From positions 391,599-455,598 of the forward strand of contig NZ_BMYU01000003.1 in the NCBI RefSeq assembly GCF_014652435.1: DNA of 64,000 bases, read 5' to 3'. Made by a program: the position numbers and the translations under genes. Positions 9,019-17,909 of the stretch are shown in pieces. The notes under the pieces were generated by a model, which was not told the origin of the DNA, made no database searches, and saw only the letters and a program-made list of their open reading frames with translations. Source of the stretch: Cognatundibacterium squillarum (lineage in GTDB: Bacteria; Pseudomonadota; Gammaproteobacteria; Burkholderiales; Burkholderiaceae_D). Position 1 is the stretch's first letter, and every line of letters begins with the position of its first letter.

Positions 9019-9042
9019 GTCTGCATCGCCGAAACACCGATA

Positions 9043-9084
9043 AAAAACACCGGCCTGCGTTTGCAGAGCCGGTGTTTTTATTTT
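9043..9084 (+). terminator. Intrinsic terminator after the lipoprotein gene
   Basis: AAAAACACCGGC (9043-9054) pairs with GCCGGTGTTTTT (9068-9079), a 12-bp perfect stem with a 13-nt loop, and the T-rich tail continues to 9084. The A-tract on the left could let it work on the minus strand too. Confidence 0.9.
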
Positions 9085-9134
9085 CAGAAGCCGGAGCAGG
9101 TCTGACATTGCCTGAAACTGCCTGAAATTGCCCC

Positions 9135-9219
9135 AAATGCGGTGTTCAGCACAGCGATCCGGCGGTCGTCGGCAGAAAGTCCGGGCCTCCGCAAATGTCA
9201 GATGACGATATTTGCACAG
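9135..9219 (+). repeat. 85-bp dispersed intergenic repeat, copy A
   Basis: This begins AAATGCGGTGTTC and ends GATGACGATATTTGCACAG. It shares the invariant core TCGTCGGCAGAAAGT with copies at 23938-24022 (reverse), 24916-25000 and 52631-52715; all four are exactly 85 bp between the same boundaries. It lies between convergent genes. A hairpin is possible around the core (CCGGC pairing with GTCGG). No reading frame is shared among the copies. Confidence 0.88.
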
Positions 9220-9246
9220 CCAGTGGTGCTGGCGGGCATCTGCAGG

Positions 9247-9717
9247 TCAGCGCGACAGGCGGCGGATGCGGTCGCGCGCATGCTGGCGGTGCAGGGTGCG
9301 GGTCGCTACGAAGATTTCCCGCATGAAGTAAATGAAGCTGCCGATCAGCGATAACACACCGCAGACGAACAGTGACGCAATCCATTTATCCAGCCCCAGG
9401 CCGGTCGCGTCGCCCATGAACAGCAGCGCAATCACCAGACACACAAACAAACCGCAACTGGTGCTTAAGGTGATCGCGCGGTTGATCAGATACGAGCGCT
9501 GATACAACTCGTCGAGTTCGGCTTCCAGATTGTCGCGGTCGCGCGGATTGTCTTCATCCAGCAAAGATTCCACGGCCCGCGCACGGTCGATGATGCGTGC
9601 CAGACGGCTGGTTAATACCGATAACTTGGTACCGACACCGGTGAGCAGAAATACCGGTGCAATCGACAATTGAATAATGTGGCTGACATCACCAAGCTGC
9701 AGGTTGATCAGGCTCAT
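9247..9717 (-). CDS. DUF2721 family membrane protein
   Basis: This 156-residue protein has three hydrophobic segments, at about 14-32, 80-102 and 112-132. The start LGDVSHIIQLSIAPVFLLTGVGTKLSVLTSRLARIIDRAR matches the DUF2721 pattern: a first helix, then a basic amphipathic arm and an acidic linker (ESLLDEDNPRDRDNLEAELDEL). The function of the family is unknown. The ATG at 9717 has GGAAAT upstream. It stands alone, 170 bp from the sensor kinase gene upstream. Confidence 0.85.
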   Translation of the reverse strand: MSLINLQLGDVSHIIQLSIAPVFLLTGVGTKLSVLTSRLARIIDRARAVESLLDEDNPRDRDNLEAELDELYQRSYLINRAITLSTSCGLFVCLVIALLFMGDATGLGLDKWIASLFVCGVLSLIGSFIYFMREIFVATRTLHRQHARDRIRRLSR

Positions 9718-9860
9718 GCAATTTCCTTATACGTACGCTTACTTGCTTTCAATAATGCCGTTGCCTGTCAGGCAAAACGACGAACGGTCTTCACCATAAC
9801 GTAAAGCAAGTTGGCATTCAAGCACAAGGCTGTGCAGCAGACCGTAAAAAGGCAGCAGAA

Positions 9861-9877
9861 GCCGCAGATTCTGCGGC
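9861..9877 (-). terminator. Possible weak terminator of the two-component operon
   Basis: GCCGCAGA and TCTGCGGC form an inverted repeat with a 1-nt centre, 12 nt past the kinase stop codon. On the minus strand it is followed by a pyrimidine-rich tract rather than a clean T-run, so this is tentative. Confidence 0.35.
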
Positions 9878-9888
9878 AGGAAAAGGAA

Positions 9889-11229
9889 TCAGGCCGTGTG
9901 GCGCGGTAAAGTCAGGCGTACTTCCAGTCCGCCGCCTTCGAGGTTTTTCAGACGCAGCTGGCCACCGTGCTGCTGGGTGATGTTTTGCGCAATGGTCAGC
10001 CCCAGACCGGTGCCGCCGGAATCGCGCGAACGGGAAGACTCCAGCCGGAAGAAGGGTTCCAGCACCTGTTGCAGGTATTCGGCCGGAATGCCCGGCCCCT
10101 GATCCCGCACATAAATATGTACCAGATGCGCTTCCGCCTGTTCACCGGCTTTCAGCCTGACGAATGCAGACTGACCATACTTCACGGCGTTATCCATCAG
10201 ATTCGTCAGGCAGCGGCGCAGTGCTTGCGGTCTGCCCATGATTTGCAGACCGGCTTGCCCTTCAAAGCGGACGGTCTGGCCTGCATCCTGCGCATCTTCA
10301 CACAGGCTGTGCAGCAGCGATTCCAGATCGACCTGCACCACCGGTTCCGATGAATCCATACTGCGTGCCAGATCCAGCCCTTCACGTATCATCATCTGCA
10401 TCGCAGACAAATCGCCGATCAGCTTGTCACGCAATTCGGTGTCCTGCACTTTCTCCAGTCGCAAACGCAAACGCGTGACCGGCGTCTGCAAATCATGCGT
10501 AATCGCCGCCAGCATATTGGTGCGCTGACTGATGTGCTGACGGATGCGCGCCTGCATTGCATTCAGTGCATGCGTTGCCTGGCGGATTTCGATACTGCCC
10601 TGCTCCCTGACCGGCGGACGGTTAATATCCAGCCCGAGTTCGGCTGCAGACTGCGCCAGATGCTGCAGCGGACGCATCGTCATTTTTGCAATCAGATACG
10701 CCAGCACGCCGATGGACACCAGCAACAGCAGCAGGATTTGCATAAAGTCTTGCCGGAACGGTGGCAGCGGTGAGCGCGGTGGTAACACGGTCATGCGCAG
10801 ATTGGTCCCGTCGTGCAGCGTGATACCGAGTGCCTCGCAGTTTTTGCCTTCCGCGCTGGGCGGACACAGCAAATGATCGTTGTCACTGAGCGAAACCACA
10901 CGGAAGCGCTTACCGAGCCGCTGGCTGACGGCACGTGCGTATTCCGAATGGGCGCCGCCATTGCTGGCAACCAGTGGCAGCGTCGTGACCTCCAGACCGA
11001 GCTTGGGCGCAGTCGCCAGAAACTGTGCACGGTTATCTGCCGGTAATACATCCAGTGCGCGTACCAGCTGTTCTATGCGGTCTATCGCATGGTTTTCACG
11101 AAACTGGGTCAGGGTTTTTTCGCGCTCGCCGAATGCCAGCCAGCCGGTCAGGCTTGCGCTGAGAATCACGCCGAGTAAGAGCAGGGAAAACACCCTGCCC
11201 CACATCGAAGAAAGAACCGGAATGCTCAC
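9889..11229 (-). CDS. Sensor histidine kinase
   Basis: This 446-residue membrane kinase has TM1 at about 11-31, a periplasmic sensor of about 130 residues, TM2 at about 163-183, HAMP, and the transmitter. The H-box ITHDLQTPVTRLRLRLE holds the phospho-accepting His near residue 245; the N-box NLMDNAVKYG, DQGPGIP and GGTGLGLTIA are intact, so it should be active. It begins at a GTG that overlaps the TGA of the response regulator gene (GTGA), showing translational coupling. The layout resembles EnvZ/CpxA/QseC-type kinases. The neighbouring Spy/CpxP-like gene hints at envelope stress sensing, but that is inference. Confidence 0.93.
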   Translation of the reverse strand: MSIPVLSSMWGRVFSLLLLGVILSASLTGWLAFGEREKTLTQFRENHAIDRIEQLVRALDVLPADNRAQFLATAPKLGLEVTTLPLVASNGGAHSEYARAVSQRLGKRFRVVSLSDNDHLLCPPSAEGKNCEALGITLHDGTNLRMTVLPPRSPLPPFRQDFMQILLLLLVSIGVLAYLIAKMTMRPLQHLAQSAAELGLDINRPPVREQGSIEIRQATHALNAMQARIRQHISQRTNMLAAITHDLQTPVTRLRLRLEKVQDTELRDKLIGDLSAMQMMIREGLDLARSMDSSEPVVQVDLESLLHSLCEDAQDAGQTVRFEGQAGLQIMGRPQALRRCLTNLMDNAVKYGQSAFVRLKAGEQAEAHLVHIYVRDQGPGIPAEYLQQVLEPFFRLESSRSRDSGGTGLGLTIAQNITQQHGGQLRLKNLEGGGLEVRLTLPRHTA

Positions 11230-11945
11230 TCTTCCGTGCTGACGATCACAGACAGCACATAGCCGCCGTTACGCACAGTCTTGATGATTTGCGGAGAACG
11301 CGCATCTTCGCCCAGTTTCTGACGCAGACGGCTGATCTGAATATCAATCGAGCGGTCAAACGGATCGGCATCGCGGCCATGTGTCATGTTCAGTAACTGA
11401 TCGCGGTTCAGAATCTGGTTCGGATGCTCAAGGAAAATCGTCAGCATTTTGTATTCCGCGCCGGACAGCGACACAATGGTGTTGTCCGGGCTGACCAGAT
11501 GGCGTGCAGTCGTATCCAGCACCCAGTCACCAAAGCGGAATTTACGCGGTTGTGCGGTTTCCGGATTTTTTGCTGCCTGCGTACGGCGCAACACACTGCG
11601 AATACGTGCCAGCAATTCACGCGGTTCAAACGGCTTCGGTACATAATCATCCGCACCCATTTCCAGACCGAGAATGCGGTCCAGCGGTTCCGAGCGTGCG
11701 GTCAGCATAATCACCGGCGTGGCAGACTTGCCGCGCAAAGTACGGCACAGACTCAGGCCATCTTCACCCGGTAAATTCAGATCCAGTACGATCAGTGCGA
11801 AACTTTGTTGCTGCAGCGCAGCCCACATGGCTTTGCCATCGGCTGCGGTGGTCGCTTTAAAACCATTACCGTCCAGATACTCGCCCAGCAGGGAGCGAAT
11901 ATCGCGATCATCATCAACGATCAGAATGTGTGTAGAAGTATCCAT
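11226..11945 (-). CDS. OmpR-family response regulator
   Basis: The protein is 239 residues. The receiver domain has the acidic pocket DDD at 11-13, the phospho-acceptor Asp55 in IVLDLNLPGEDG, the Thr in VIMLTAR and the Lys in YVPKPF. The C-terminal winged helix carries the usual LSGAEYKMLTIFLEHPNQILNRDQLL and RSIDIQISRLRQKLGED blocks. It is the first gene of a two-gene operon with the kinase. Divergent from it, across 285 bp, is a Spy/CpxP-like gene, which is a reasonable candidate target. Confidence 0.95.
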   Translation of the reverse strand: MDTSTHILIVDDDRDIRSLLGEYLDGNGFKATTAADGKAMWAALQQQSFALIVLDLNLPGEDGLSLCRTLRGKSATPVIMLTARSEPLDRILGLEMGADDYVPKPFEPRELLARIRSVLRRTQAAKNPETAQPRKFRFGDWVLDTTARHLVSPDNTIVSLSGAEYKMLTIFLEHPNQILNRDQLLNMTHGRDADPFDRSIDIQISRLRQKLGEDARSPQIIKTVRNGGYVLSVIVSTEE

Positions 11946-12230
11946 GCAAATATTATGCGTTGGCAGCAGGCGGTTAAGTGGAGGCGGTTTGTATCGCTTT
12001 GTTATGATAACGCGTTGTCAGGAAAACTGTGAAACATGGCATTCCGCAAGCCCTGCCAGCTTGTTACTTAGGGATACAATGTCCTGCAAAAATGATATGT
12101 TCCGGCGCGATAAAAAAGGCAAACTTCTTTCTGTCACAGCGGAAATGGCCTGATCCCGGAAAACGCCGCGCAGACGCAAACAGTTTCTGACAACCCGGTA
12201 TGTGCCGGCGTTTATTAAGGAGTGAGGATT

Positions 12231-12755
12231 ATGAAACGTCATCAACAATGGATTATCAGCACTTTGCTGGCCGCAGTCTGCAGCAGCGCAGCATGGGCAC
12301 AAACGCCACCACCACCACCGCCTGCTGAGCCGGGTCATCCGCATCATCCTGCCGGTCATATGGATATGGAAAAATGGCAGGAAAAAGCCCGTGAACGCAT
12401 GGCAAAACGTCAGGCAGAACTGCATGATCAGCTGAAAATCACTGCTGCGCAGGAAGGTGTCTGGAAAGCGTTTATCCAGAGCATGGAACCGAAGATGCCG
12501 CCGAAGCCGCGTGATCCGCAGGAAATGGAGAAGCTGAATTCGGTTGAGCGTATGGAAAAAAATCTGGACGGTATGCGTGAACATCAGGCGCAGATGCAAA
12601 CCCGTCTGACAGCCATGAAAAATCTGTACGCGGCACTGAATCCTGAGCAACAGAAAATTTTTGACGAGCAGCACAAGCGTGTCAAAAAAGAAATGCAGGA
12701 CCGCATGGCAAAACAAATGATGCGTCGTGATCCCCCCGCGCCGGATCGTCCGTAA
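12231..12755 (+). CDS. Spy/CpxP-like periplasmic protein (LTXXQ type)
   Basis: This 174-residue protein starts with a Sec signal peptide (WIISTLLAAVCSSAAWAQ), then a proline/histidine-rich segment, then a long all-helical charged region rich in Met, Gln and Lys. The late segment LNPEQQKIFDEQHKRVKKEM resembles the LTxxQ repeat of Spy/CpxP proteins, which chaperone envelope proteins or inhibit a sensor kinase. The ATG at 12231 has AAGGAG about 10 nt upstream. The divergent two-component operon makes a CpxP-like feedback partner plausible, though not demonstrated. Confidence 0.75.
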   Translation: MKRHQQWIISTLLAAVCSSAAWAQTPPPPPPAEPGHPHHPAGHMDMEKWQEKARERMAKRQAELHDQLKITAAQEGVWKAFIQSMEPKMPPKPRDPQEMEKLNSVERMEKNLDGMREHQAQMQTRLTAMKNLYAALNPEQQKIFDEQHKRVKKEMQDRMAKQMMRRDPPAPDRP

Positions 12756-12767
12756 TGTCTGACCATG

Positions 12768-12795
12768 GCTTCCCGTAGTCTCAGCCGCGGGAAGC
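12768..12795. terminator. Possible shared hairpin between convergent genes
   Basis: GCTTCCC (12768-12774) pairs with GGGAAGC (12789-12795) around a 14-nt loop, between the ends of the Spy-like gene and the EAL gene and including the stop codon of the latter. There is no T-run, so function is uncertain. Confidence 0.35.
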
Positions 12796-15006
12796 TATCC
12801 ATTGCATCAGATCGTTCTCCAGCATCGGCATTCCGATAAAATAGCCCTGCCCCTCCTGACAACCTGCTGCGCGCAGATAGTCCCAGTGTTTCTGGCTTTC
12901 TATGCCTTCGGCAATCACTGCCAGATTCAGTTTTTTTCCCAGCTGTATGATCAGTTCTGCGATACGCGGACCGGCAGCGCTGTCAATTTGCGTGACAAAG
13001 GCGCGGTCAATTTTCAGGCGGTCAGCGGGTAATTTATCCAGATAACTGAGCGAAGAAAAACCGGTACCGAAATCATCAATCGCAATGCTGACGCCGAGTT
13101 GTTTGAGTTCAGCCAGACGCTGTTCAAACAATGCACTGCCTGCCATCGTGACGGACTCTGTGATTTCGAGTTCCAGACAGGCTGGTTCCAGTCCGCTGTC
13201 CTGCAAGGCTTTACGCACGGTCGCGACAAAATCATCCTGCCGGAACTGCACTGCGGAAACGTTGACACCCATACGCTTCGGCGCACATTGCTGTTTTTTC
13301 AGACTGGCCATGAAAAAACAGGCGGTACGCATCACCCACGCACCGAGACTGACAATCAGTCCGGAATATTCAGCGAGCGGAATAAATTCGACCGGCGGTA
13401 TCATCGCGCCGTTGTCGCTGCGCCAGCGTATCAGTGCTTCCAGTCCGGTGAACTGACCGGTACTCAGCTCAATTTGCGGCTGATACATCAGGAATAGCCG
13501 CTCCGCATCAAAAGCTTTGTGCAGGTGCTGCATCAGCGTGGCACGTTCGCGGATTTCCGTACCCATTTGCCGCGTGAATACGGTATAGCTGCCGCGCTGC
13601 GTGGATTTGCTGCGTTTTAAAGCAATGCTCGCATCTTTCAGCATATCGGCGCCGCCTGTGCTGCCTTCGTAAAGGCTGACCATGCCGATGGAACAGGTAA
13701 CGGTATGCTGGGTTTCTTCAATCGGGAACGGTTGCGCAAACAATTGCCGCAGACTTTCCGGCTGCAGCAATTCTGCAGGCCCGAGCAGACCAAAGACGTC
13801 GCCGGAAATGCGTGCCAGAAAGACCTGTTCGCCGAGTTCATTGCCTAATCTGCGTGCAATGGATTGCAGCAGCAAATCGCCGTAGTGATGGCCAAGCACA
13901 TCATTCATCTCGGCAAAATCATCAATGTCTAGCAAGGCAACCACTTGCGCAGCCGTTCCTTCTTTCAGCACGGTATCAATCTGTTCAATAAAGCGCAGCC
14001 GGTTTGGCAGGCTGAGTAACTGATCGCGGTAAGCATGGTTTTTCAGCTGGCTGACCAGATTCAGATTATCCAGACAGACACCGAGATTGGAGCAAAACAC
14101 TTCCAGCAGATGACGGTTAATTTCCGACAGTGCAAACGGCAGATCAATATAGGCTGCCAGCGGGCGATTACCCCGACCCGAGAAAAACAGGGTCATATTT
14201 TTTTCCTGATACAACGGTTCACGCCGTGTCAGCACATGCAGTAAAGCGTCGCGAATCACAGGATTACTGATATCGGTGATACTTTTATGCATCAGATCGC
14301 GGTACTGACCGGCGGAGGCAATCACATTAAACTGTTGCTCATGCACGCCGTCAGCGCTTTCGCCCTGCGCACACAGCAAGCCTTCCGGCGGTACACCGCA
14401 CAGTGCGGAAATCTGGGTAATCACGCCGGCAGCAAACGCCTGAATACCGTGATCGAACGTAAATGAGGCACTGGATTCGATGATCTGATGCAGGCCGCGC
14501 CGGCTCGCATCGATGGTGCGGATCTGATCGTAAGAGCGTATCGCTGCAGTTAATGAAGTCAGCAGCTTTTTGCGGGTGAGCTCGCTTTTGGTTTTGTAAT
14601 CATTGATATCGAAGTCGCGGATCGCGTCTTCTTCGGGGGCATAACCGGGTTGTCCGGTACGCAGGATAATCCGGGTATCGGACCAGCGTAATTCATCGCG
14701 GATGAAGCTGACCAGTTCCAGACCGGCATGTTCGGTTTCCATCACCACATCCAGCAGAATCACGGCAACATCATTCAGTGACGGGAATAACTGGCGGGTT
14801 TCGGCTTTGGAGTAAGTGTGGATAAATTCCAGTGGCCGGTTCAGGATGGTGGTTTGCTGCAGCGCGAAGCGGGTGGAACGGTGGACATCTTCATCGTCGT
14901 CCACAATCGCGATTTTCCACGGCGGTAAGCCGGATGCATGCGCATTGTCCGGCTGTTTATCGTCGTCATCATCAATAAACAACGTGTCATCTTCTTGCTC
15001 AGCCAT
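12781..15006 (-). CDS. Response regulator with DUF3369, degenerate GGDEF and EAL domains
   Basis: The protein has 741 residues from the ATG at 15006 (GGAGG about 5 nt upstream). A receiver domain at about 30-155 has the Asp in VILLDVVMETEHAG; then DUF3369 (about 180-330); then a GGDEF domain in which the active loop reads SGDVFG rather than GGDEF, so cyclase activity is probably lost; then an EAL domain with EALIRW, NVSAVQF, LEITES, IAIDDFGTGFSSLSYL, KIDRAFV and AEGIES intact. I expect an active c-di-GMP phosphodiesterase controlled by phosphorylation. The Asp-rich N-terminus (FIDDDDDK) is unusual. No kinase gene adjoins it. Confidence 0.92.
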   Translation of the reverse strand: MAEQEDDTLFIDDDDDKQPDNAHASGLPPWKIAIVDDDEDVHRSTRFALQQTTILNRPLEFIHTYSKAETRQLFPSLNDVAVILLDVVMETEHAGLELVSFIRDELRWSDTRIILRTGQPGYAPEEDAIRDFDINDYKTKSELTRKKLLTSLTAAIRSYDQIRTIDASRRGLHQIIESSASFTFDHGIQAFAAGVITQISALCGVPPEGLLCAQGESADGVHEQQFNVIASAGQYRDLMHKSITDISNPVIRDALLHVLTRREPLYQEKNMTLFFSGRGNRPLAAYIDLPFALSEINRHLLEVFCSNLGVCLDNLNLVSQLKNHAYRDQLLSLPNRLRFIEQIDTVLKEGTAAQVVALLDIDDFAEMNDVLGHHYGDLLLQSIARRLGNELGEQVFLARISGDVFGLLGPAELLQPESLRQLFAQPFPIEETQHTVTCSIGMVSLYEGSTGGADMLKDASIALKRSKSTQRGSYTVFTRQMGTEIRERATLMQHLHKAFDAERLFLMYQPQIELSTGQFTGLEALIRWRSDNGAMIPPVEFIPLAEYSGLIVSLGAWVMRTACFFMASLKKQQCAPKRMGVNVSAVQFRQDDFVATVRKALQDSGLEPACLELEITESVTMAGSALFEQRLAELKQLGVSIAIDDFGTGFSSLSYLDKLPADRLKIDRAFVTQIDSAAGPRIAELIIQLGKKLNLAVIAEGIESQKHWDYLRAAGCQEGQGYFIGMPMLENDLMQWIASRG

Positions 15007-15078
15007 CTTACCTCCGGTAATGAACTGCACCAGGAATCTTATTCCCAGTATAACCGAAGGTCAGAGGCTGTCATTCCG

Positions 15079-15102
15079 GAAAACACGGTGCGCAGGCACC
15101 GT
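15079..15102 (-). terminator. Probable terminator after the YegD-like gene
   Basis: On the minus strand ACGGTGC and GCACCGT form a 7-bp stem with a 4-nt loop, followed by GTTTTCC. It lies just past the Hsp70-like stop codon and upstream of the EAL-protein gene. Confidence 0.5.
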
Positions 15103-15108
15103 TGTTGT

Positions 15109-16383
15109 TTATCCGAAATGTTGTTGCGCCTGACGGGCCAGACCCGCGCCGATGCTGCCGAACAGGTCGCCTTCCACCGCACGTGCCTGCGGTACCAGTG
15201 CATGGATATGACGGCGCAAACCGTGGACACCGCTGGCACCACCGGTGAAGTACACCGTATCGACTTGTTCCGGCCGCACACCGGCTTGCTGAATGACCGT
15301 GCCGACCGCGGCAGCAATCTGATTACACAGTGTCAGCGTACTCAGATCAAAGCCTTCACGGCTCAGGTTCAGTGCCGGTGCACTGGTTTCCTGCGGCAGC
15401 TTCAGGCGGTCCAGTGCTAATTGCAGATTTTCCTGTTCCGACAATGCGATTTTGCTGTGTTCTGCCTGAATCGCCAGCCAGTGACCATCGCGGTATTCCA
15501 CCAGTTGCAGCAAACGTGCAAATGCCTGTTTATCGGGGCCTGCGGCCAGATCACGCGCTACGTCCTGCAGTTCGCGCCAGACTTTCTGGGTGTAGGCCAG
15601 ATTAATCGTATGCCAGGTCGCCAGATTGAAATAATACGCAGACGGAATCGCATTGCCGTTGGCCAGTTGTCCGCCGTAACCCAGCATAGGCATCAGGTGT
15701 GCAAGGCTTAAGGTTTTATCAAAATCCGTACCGCCCAGATGCACACCGGCATTCGCCAGAATATCCTGCGAACGGTCTTCGCGTTTTGCGGCTTCCGGTG
15801 ATAAACGGATCAGCGAAAAGTCTGAAGTACCACCGCCGATATCGGCGACCAGTACCAGTTCTTCTTTAGTGATACCGGCTTCGTAATCCAGCGCAGCAGC
15901 AATCGGCTCAAACTGAAACAGCACTTCCTGAAAACCGGCTGCGCGGGCGATGTCTGCCAGCGTATCCTGTGCCAGCTGATCCGCCTTGCTGTCATCATCA
16001 ATAAAATGCACAGGACGGCCAAACACCGCATGGGTCAGCGACTGGCCGCTGGCGCGTTCTGCACGCTGGCGCAGTTCATGAATAAACTGACTGAGCAGCG
16101 CACGGAAAGGCAAAGCCCTGCCCTGCACTTCTGTCTGCCCTTCGATTAAAGGCGTACCGAGCAGGCTTTTCATTGAGCGCATTAAGCGGCCTTCATCACC
16201 GCTCAGATAACCGGCCAGCGCCGCACGGCCATAACTGACCTGATCTTCATCGGCATTAAAAAATACCGCCGACGGCAGTGTTTGTTTATCCTGCTCCAGC
16301 GGCAGCAAATGCGCTGCCGCGCCGCGCATCACGCCGACGGTTGAGTTAGAGGTACCGAAATCCACACCACAGGCATGCACCAT
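15109..16383 (-). CDS. YegD-like Hsp70 family protein
   Basis: This 424-residue protein begins ACGVDFGTSNSTVGV, the phosphate-1 motif of the actin/Hsp70 ATPase fold. FEPIAAALDYE and VLVADIGGGTSDFSLIRL are the connect and phosphate-2 motifs, and VYFTGGASGVHGLR is the adenosine motif. It is about the length of the nucleotide-binding domain alone, without the substrate-binding beta sandwich and lid of DnaK; this matches E. coli YegD. The function of YegD is poorly known. The start ATG at 16383 follows AAGGAAAAAC. It lies 60 nt downstream of the CNNM gene but is separated by a strong terminator. Confidence 0.88.
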   Translation of the reverse strand: MVHACGVDFGTSNSTVGVMRGAAAHLLPLEQDKQTLPSAVFFNADEDQVSYGRAALAGYLSGDEGRLMRSMKSLLGTPLIEGQTEVQGRALPFRALLSQFIHELRQRAERASGQSLTHAVFGRPVHFIDDDSKADQLAQDTLADIARAAGFQEVLFQFEPIAAALDYEAGITKEELVLVADIGGGTSDFSLIRLSPEAAKREDRSQDILANAGVHLGGTDFDKTLSLAHLMPMLGYGGQLANGNAIPSAYYFNLATWHTINLAYTQKVWRELQDVARDLAAGPDKQAFARLLQLVEYRDGHWLAIQAEHSKIALSEQENLQLALDRLKLPQETSAPALNLSREGFDLSTLTLCNQIAAAVGTVIQQAGVRPEQVDTVYFTGGASGVHGLRRHIHALVPQARAVEGDLFGSIGAGLARQAQQHFG

Positions 16384-16402
16384 GTTTTTCCTTCTTCAAA
16401 AC

Positions 16403-16431
16403 AAAAACGCCGCCAGCAGGCGCTGACGGCG
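16403..16431 (-). terminator. Intrinsic terminator after the CNNM/CorC-type gene
   Basis: On the minus strand CGCCGTCAGC pairs with GCTGGCGGCG (one G-U pair) around a 4-nt loop and is followed by TTTTTGTTTTG. It ends transcription 12 nt past the CNNM gene and just before the YegD-like start. Confidence 0.88.
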
Positions 16432-16442
16432 CGGTTTTCCGC

Positions 16443-17750
16443 TTACTGACCGGATGCCGGCGGGCTTTGGCGCACCACCAGTAACTGATCAATCCGGAAA
16501 TGATCAATATCCACGACTTCAAACTTGTAGTCGCCGACCATCACAAAGTCGGTACGCTTAGGTATCCGCTTGAGCATGGTCATCATAAAACCGGCTATCG
16601 TCTCATAGCTGCCCTGCTCCGGCAAGTGATCCAGCCCGAGAGCGCGGCAGACATCTTCAGCGGAAGTCGCACCGTCAATCAGCCAGCTTTGCTGATCACG
16701 CTGCACGATCTGGTCTTCTGAGAACGGATGCACCAGATTGCCCATCAGGGTATTCAGTACGTCGCTGATGGTAATCACGCCCACCACCAGTGCATATTCA
16801 TTCATCACCACCGCAAAATCTTCGCGTCCGGTTTTGAATTGTTCCAGCACATCCGACAAGGTCAGTGTGTCCGGAATCGCCAGCACGGTACGCACTGACA
16901 ATTCATTCAGGCGGGTGAATGATTGTCCGGTGAGCACACGGCGCAGAATCTCTTTGGACTCGACATAACCGACGACCTGATCAATCTGTCCGTCACACAC
17001 CAGAAACTTGGTATGCGGATGCTCAGCCACTTTCTGACGCACCACATCTTCACTGTCCTGCATGCTCAGATAAATGATGCTGTCGCGCACGGTCATTGCG
17101 GACGGCACCGTACGGCTGTCCAGTTCAAACACATTGCCGATCACATGCTGTTCATGCTCCAGCAGCACGCCGGCTTCTGCACCGGCATCCACCATTGCCA
17201 CGATTTCATCCGAAGTAATTTGTTCATCGCGGGTTTGCGGTAATTGAAACAGCCGGAAAAATAAATCAGCGAGGCTGTTAAATAACCAGACCAGCGGTTT
17301 GAATGCACGCAGACACAGCAGCATCGGACTGACCACCAGTAACGCGACTTTTTCCGGTGCAATCATTGCGAGCCGTTTCGGAATCAGGTCAGCAAATAAG
17401 ATGAAGATAGACGTTACCGTCATGAAAGAACTGACAAAACTCAGCGTCGGTATCCAGCTCTGATTACCGGCCAGCCAGTAAATGCTTTGTTCGATGTAAG
17501 GCGTCAGCGCCTGTTCGCCGAGGATACCGCCGAGTATCGCAACGCCGTTCAGGCCGATCTGCACTACCGTGAAAAAATGGCCGGGCGCTTGCTGCAAGGC
17601 CAGCACCCGCGCCGCACGCAGATCACCTTCCGCCTCCAGCATTTGCAGCTTCATTTTGCGCGCTGCCGCCAGCGAAATTTCAGACATGGAAAAAAATGCA
17701 CTGATCGCGACCAGCAGGCCGATGATCAGTAAATGGTCGATAAATGCCAC
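16443..17750 (-). CDS. CNNM/CorC-HlyC family membrane protein
   Basis: The protein has 435 residues from GTG 17750, supported by GAAAGGAG 8 nt upstream; a longer frame to 17786 lacks a ribosome site. The N-terminal DUF21 domain has four hydrophobic stretches and the conserved SMSEISLAAARKMKLQML. Two CBS domains follow (about 215-335), then a C-terminal CorC_HlyC domain ending VGDYKFEVVDIDHFRIDQLLV. Family members are labelled hemolysin-like, but better-studied relatives are magnesium/cobalt efflux proteins. A role in divalent cation homeostasis is therefore more likely than hemolysis. It is divergent from an MFS gene. Confidence 0.9.
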   Translation of the reverse strand: MAFIDHLLIIGLLVAISAFFSMSEISLAAARKMKLQMLEAEGDLRAARVLALQQAPGHFFTVVQIGLNGVAILGGILGEQALTPYIEQSIYWLAGNQSWIPTLSFVSSFMTVTSIFILFADLIPKRLAMIAPEKVALLVVSPMLLCLRAFKPLVWLFNSLADLFFRLFQLPQTRDEQITSDEIVAMVDAGAEAGVLLEHEQHVIGNVFELDSRTVPSAMTVRDSIIYLSMQDSEDVVRQKVAEHPHTKFLVCDGQIDQVVGYVESKEILRRVLTGQSFTRLNELSVRTVLAIPDTLTLSDVLEQFKTGREDFAVVMNEYALVVGVITISDVLNTLMGNLVHPFSEDQIVQRDQQSWLIDGATSAEDVCRALGLDHLPEQGSYETIAGFMMTMLKRIPKRTDFVMVGDYKFEVVDIDHFRIDQLLVVRQSPPASGQ

Positions 17751-17767
17751 GGGACAAACTCCTTTCT

Positions 17768-17789
17768 CATATGCGCAGGCACGCATATG
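17768..17789. promoter_or_regulatory. Inverted repeat upstream of the CNNM gene
   Basis: CATATGCG and CGCATATG flank a 6-nt spacer. It lies 18 bp upstream of the GTG start, in the gap to the divergent MFS gene, where an operator would be expected. No known binding protein matches by eye. Confidence 0.35.
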
Positions 17790-17909
17790 CTTGTCTGCAT
17801 CATAACGTACTCTTATGACTGCAGAATGGCAAGCAAGAGCAAGACAGCGTATGTGCAGGCAAAGGCGTACTGGCGCATACTGTCAGTTTTTTGCTGACCC
17901 TGAAAACCT

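Noticed and set aside
12018..12716. 232-residue antisense frame over the Spy-like gene
   Set aside because: Low complexity (Phe/His/Leu rich) as expected from the reverse of a Lys/Glu/Met-rich gene; no start signal.
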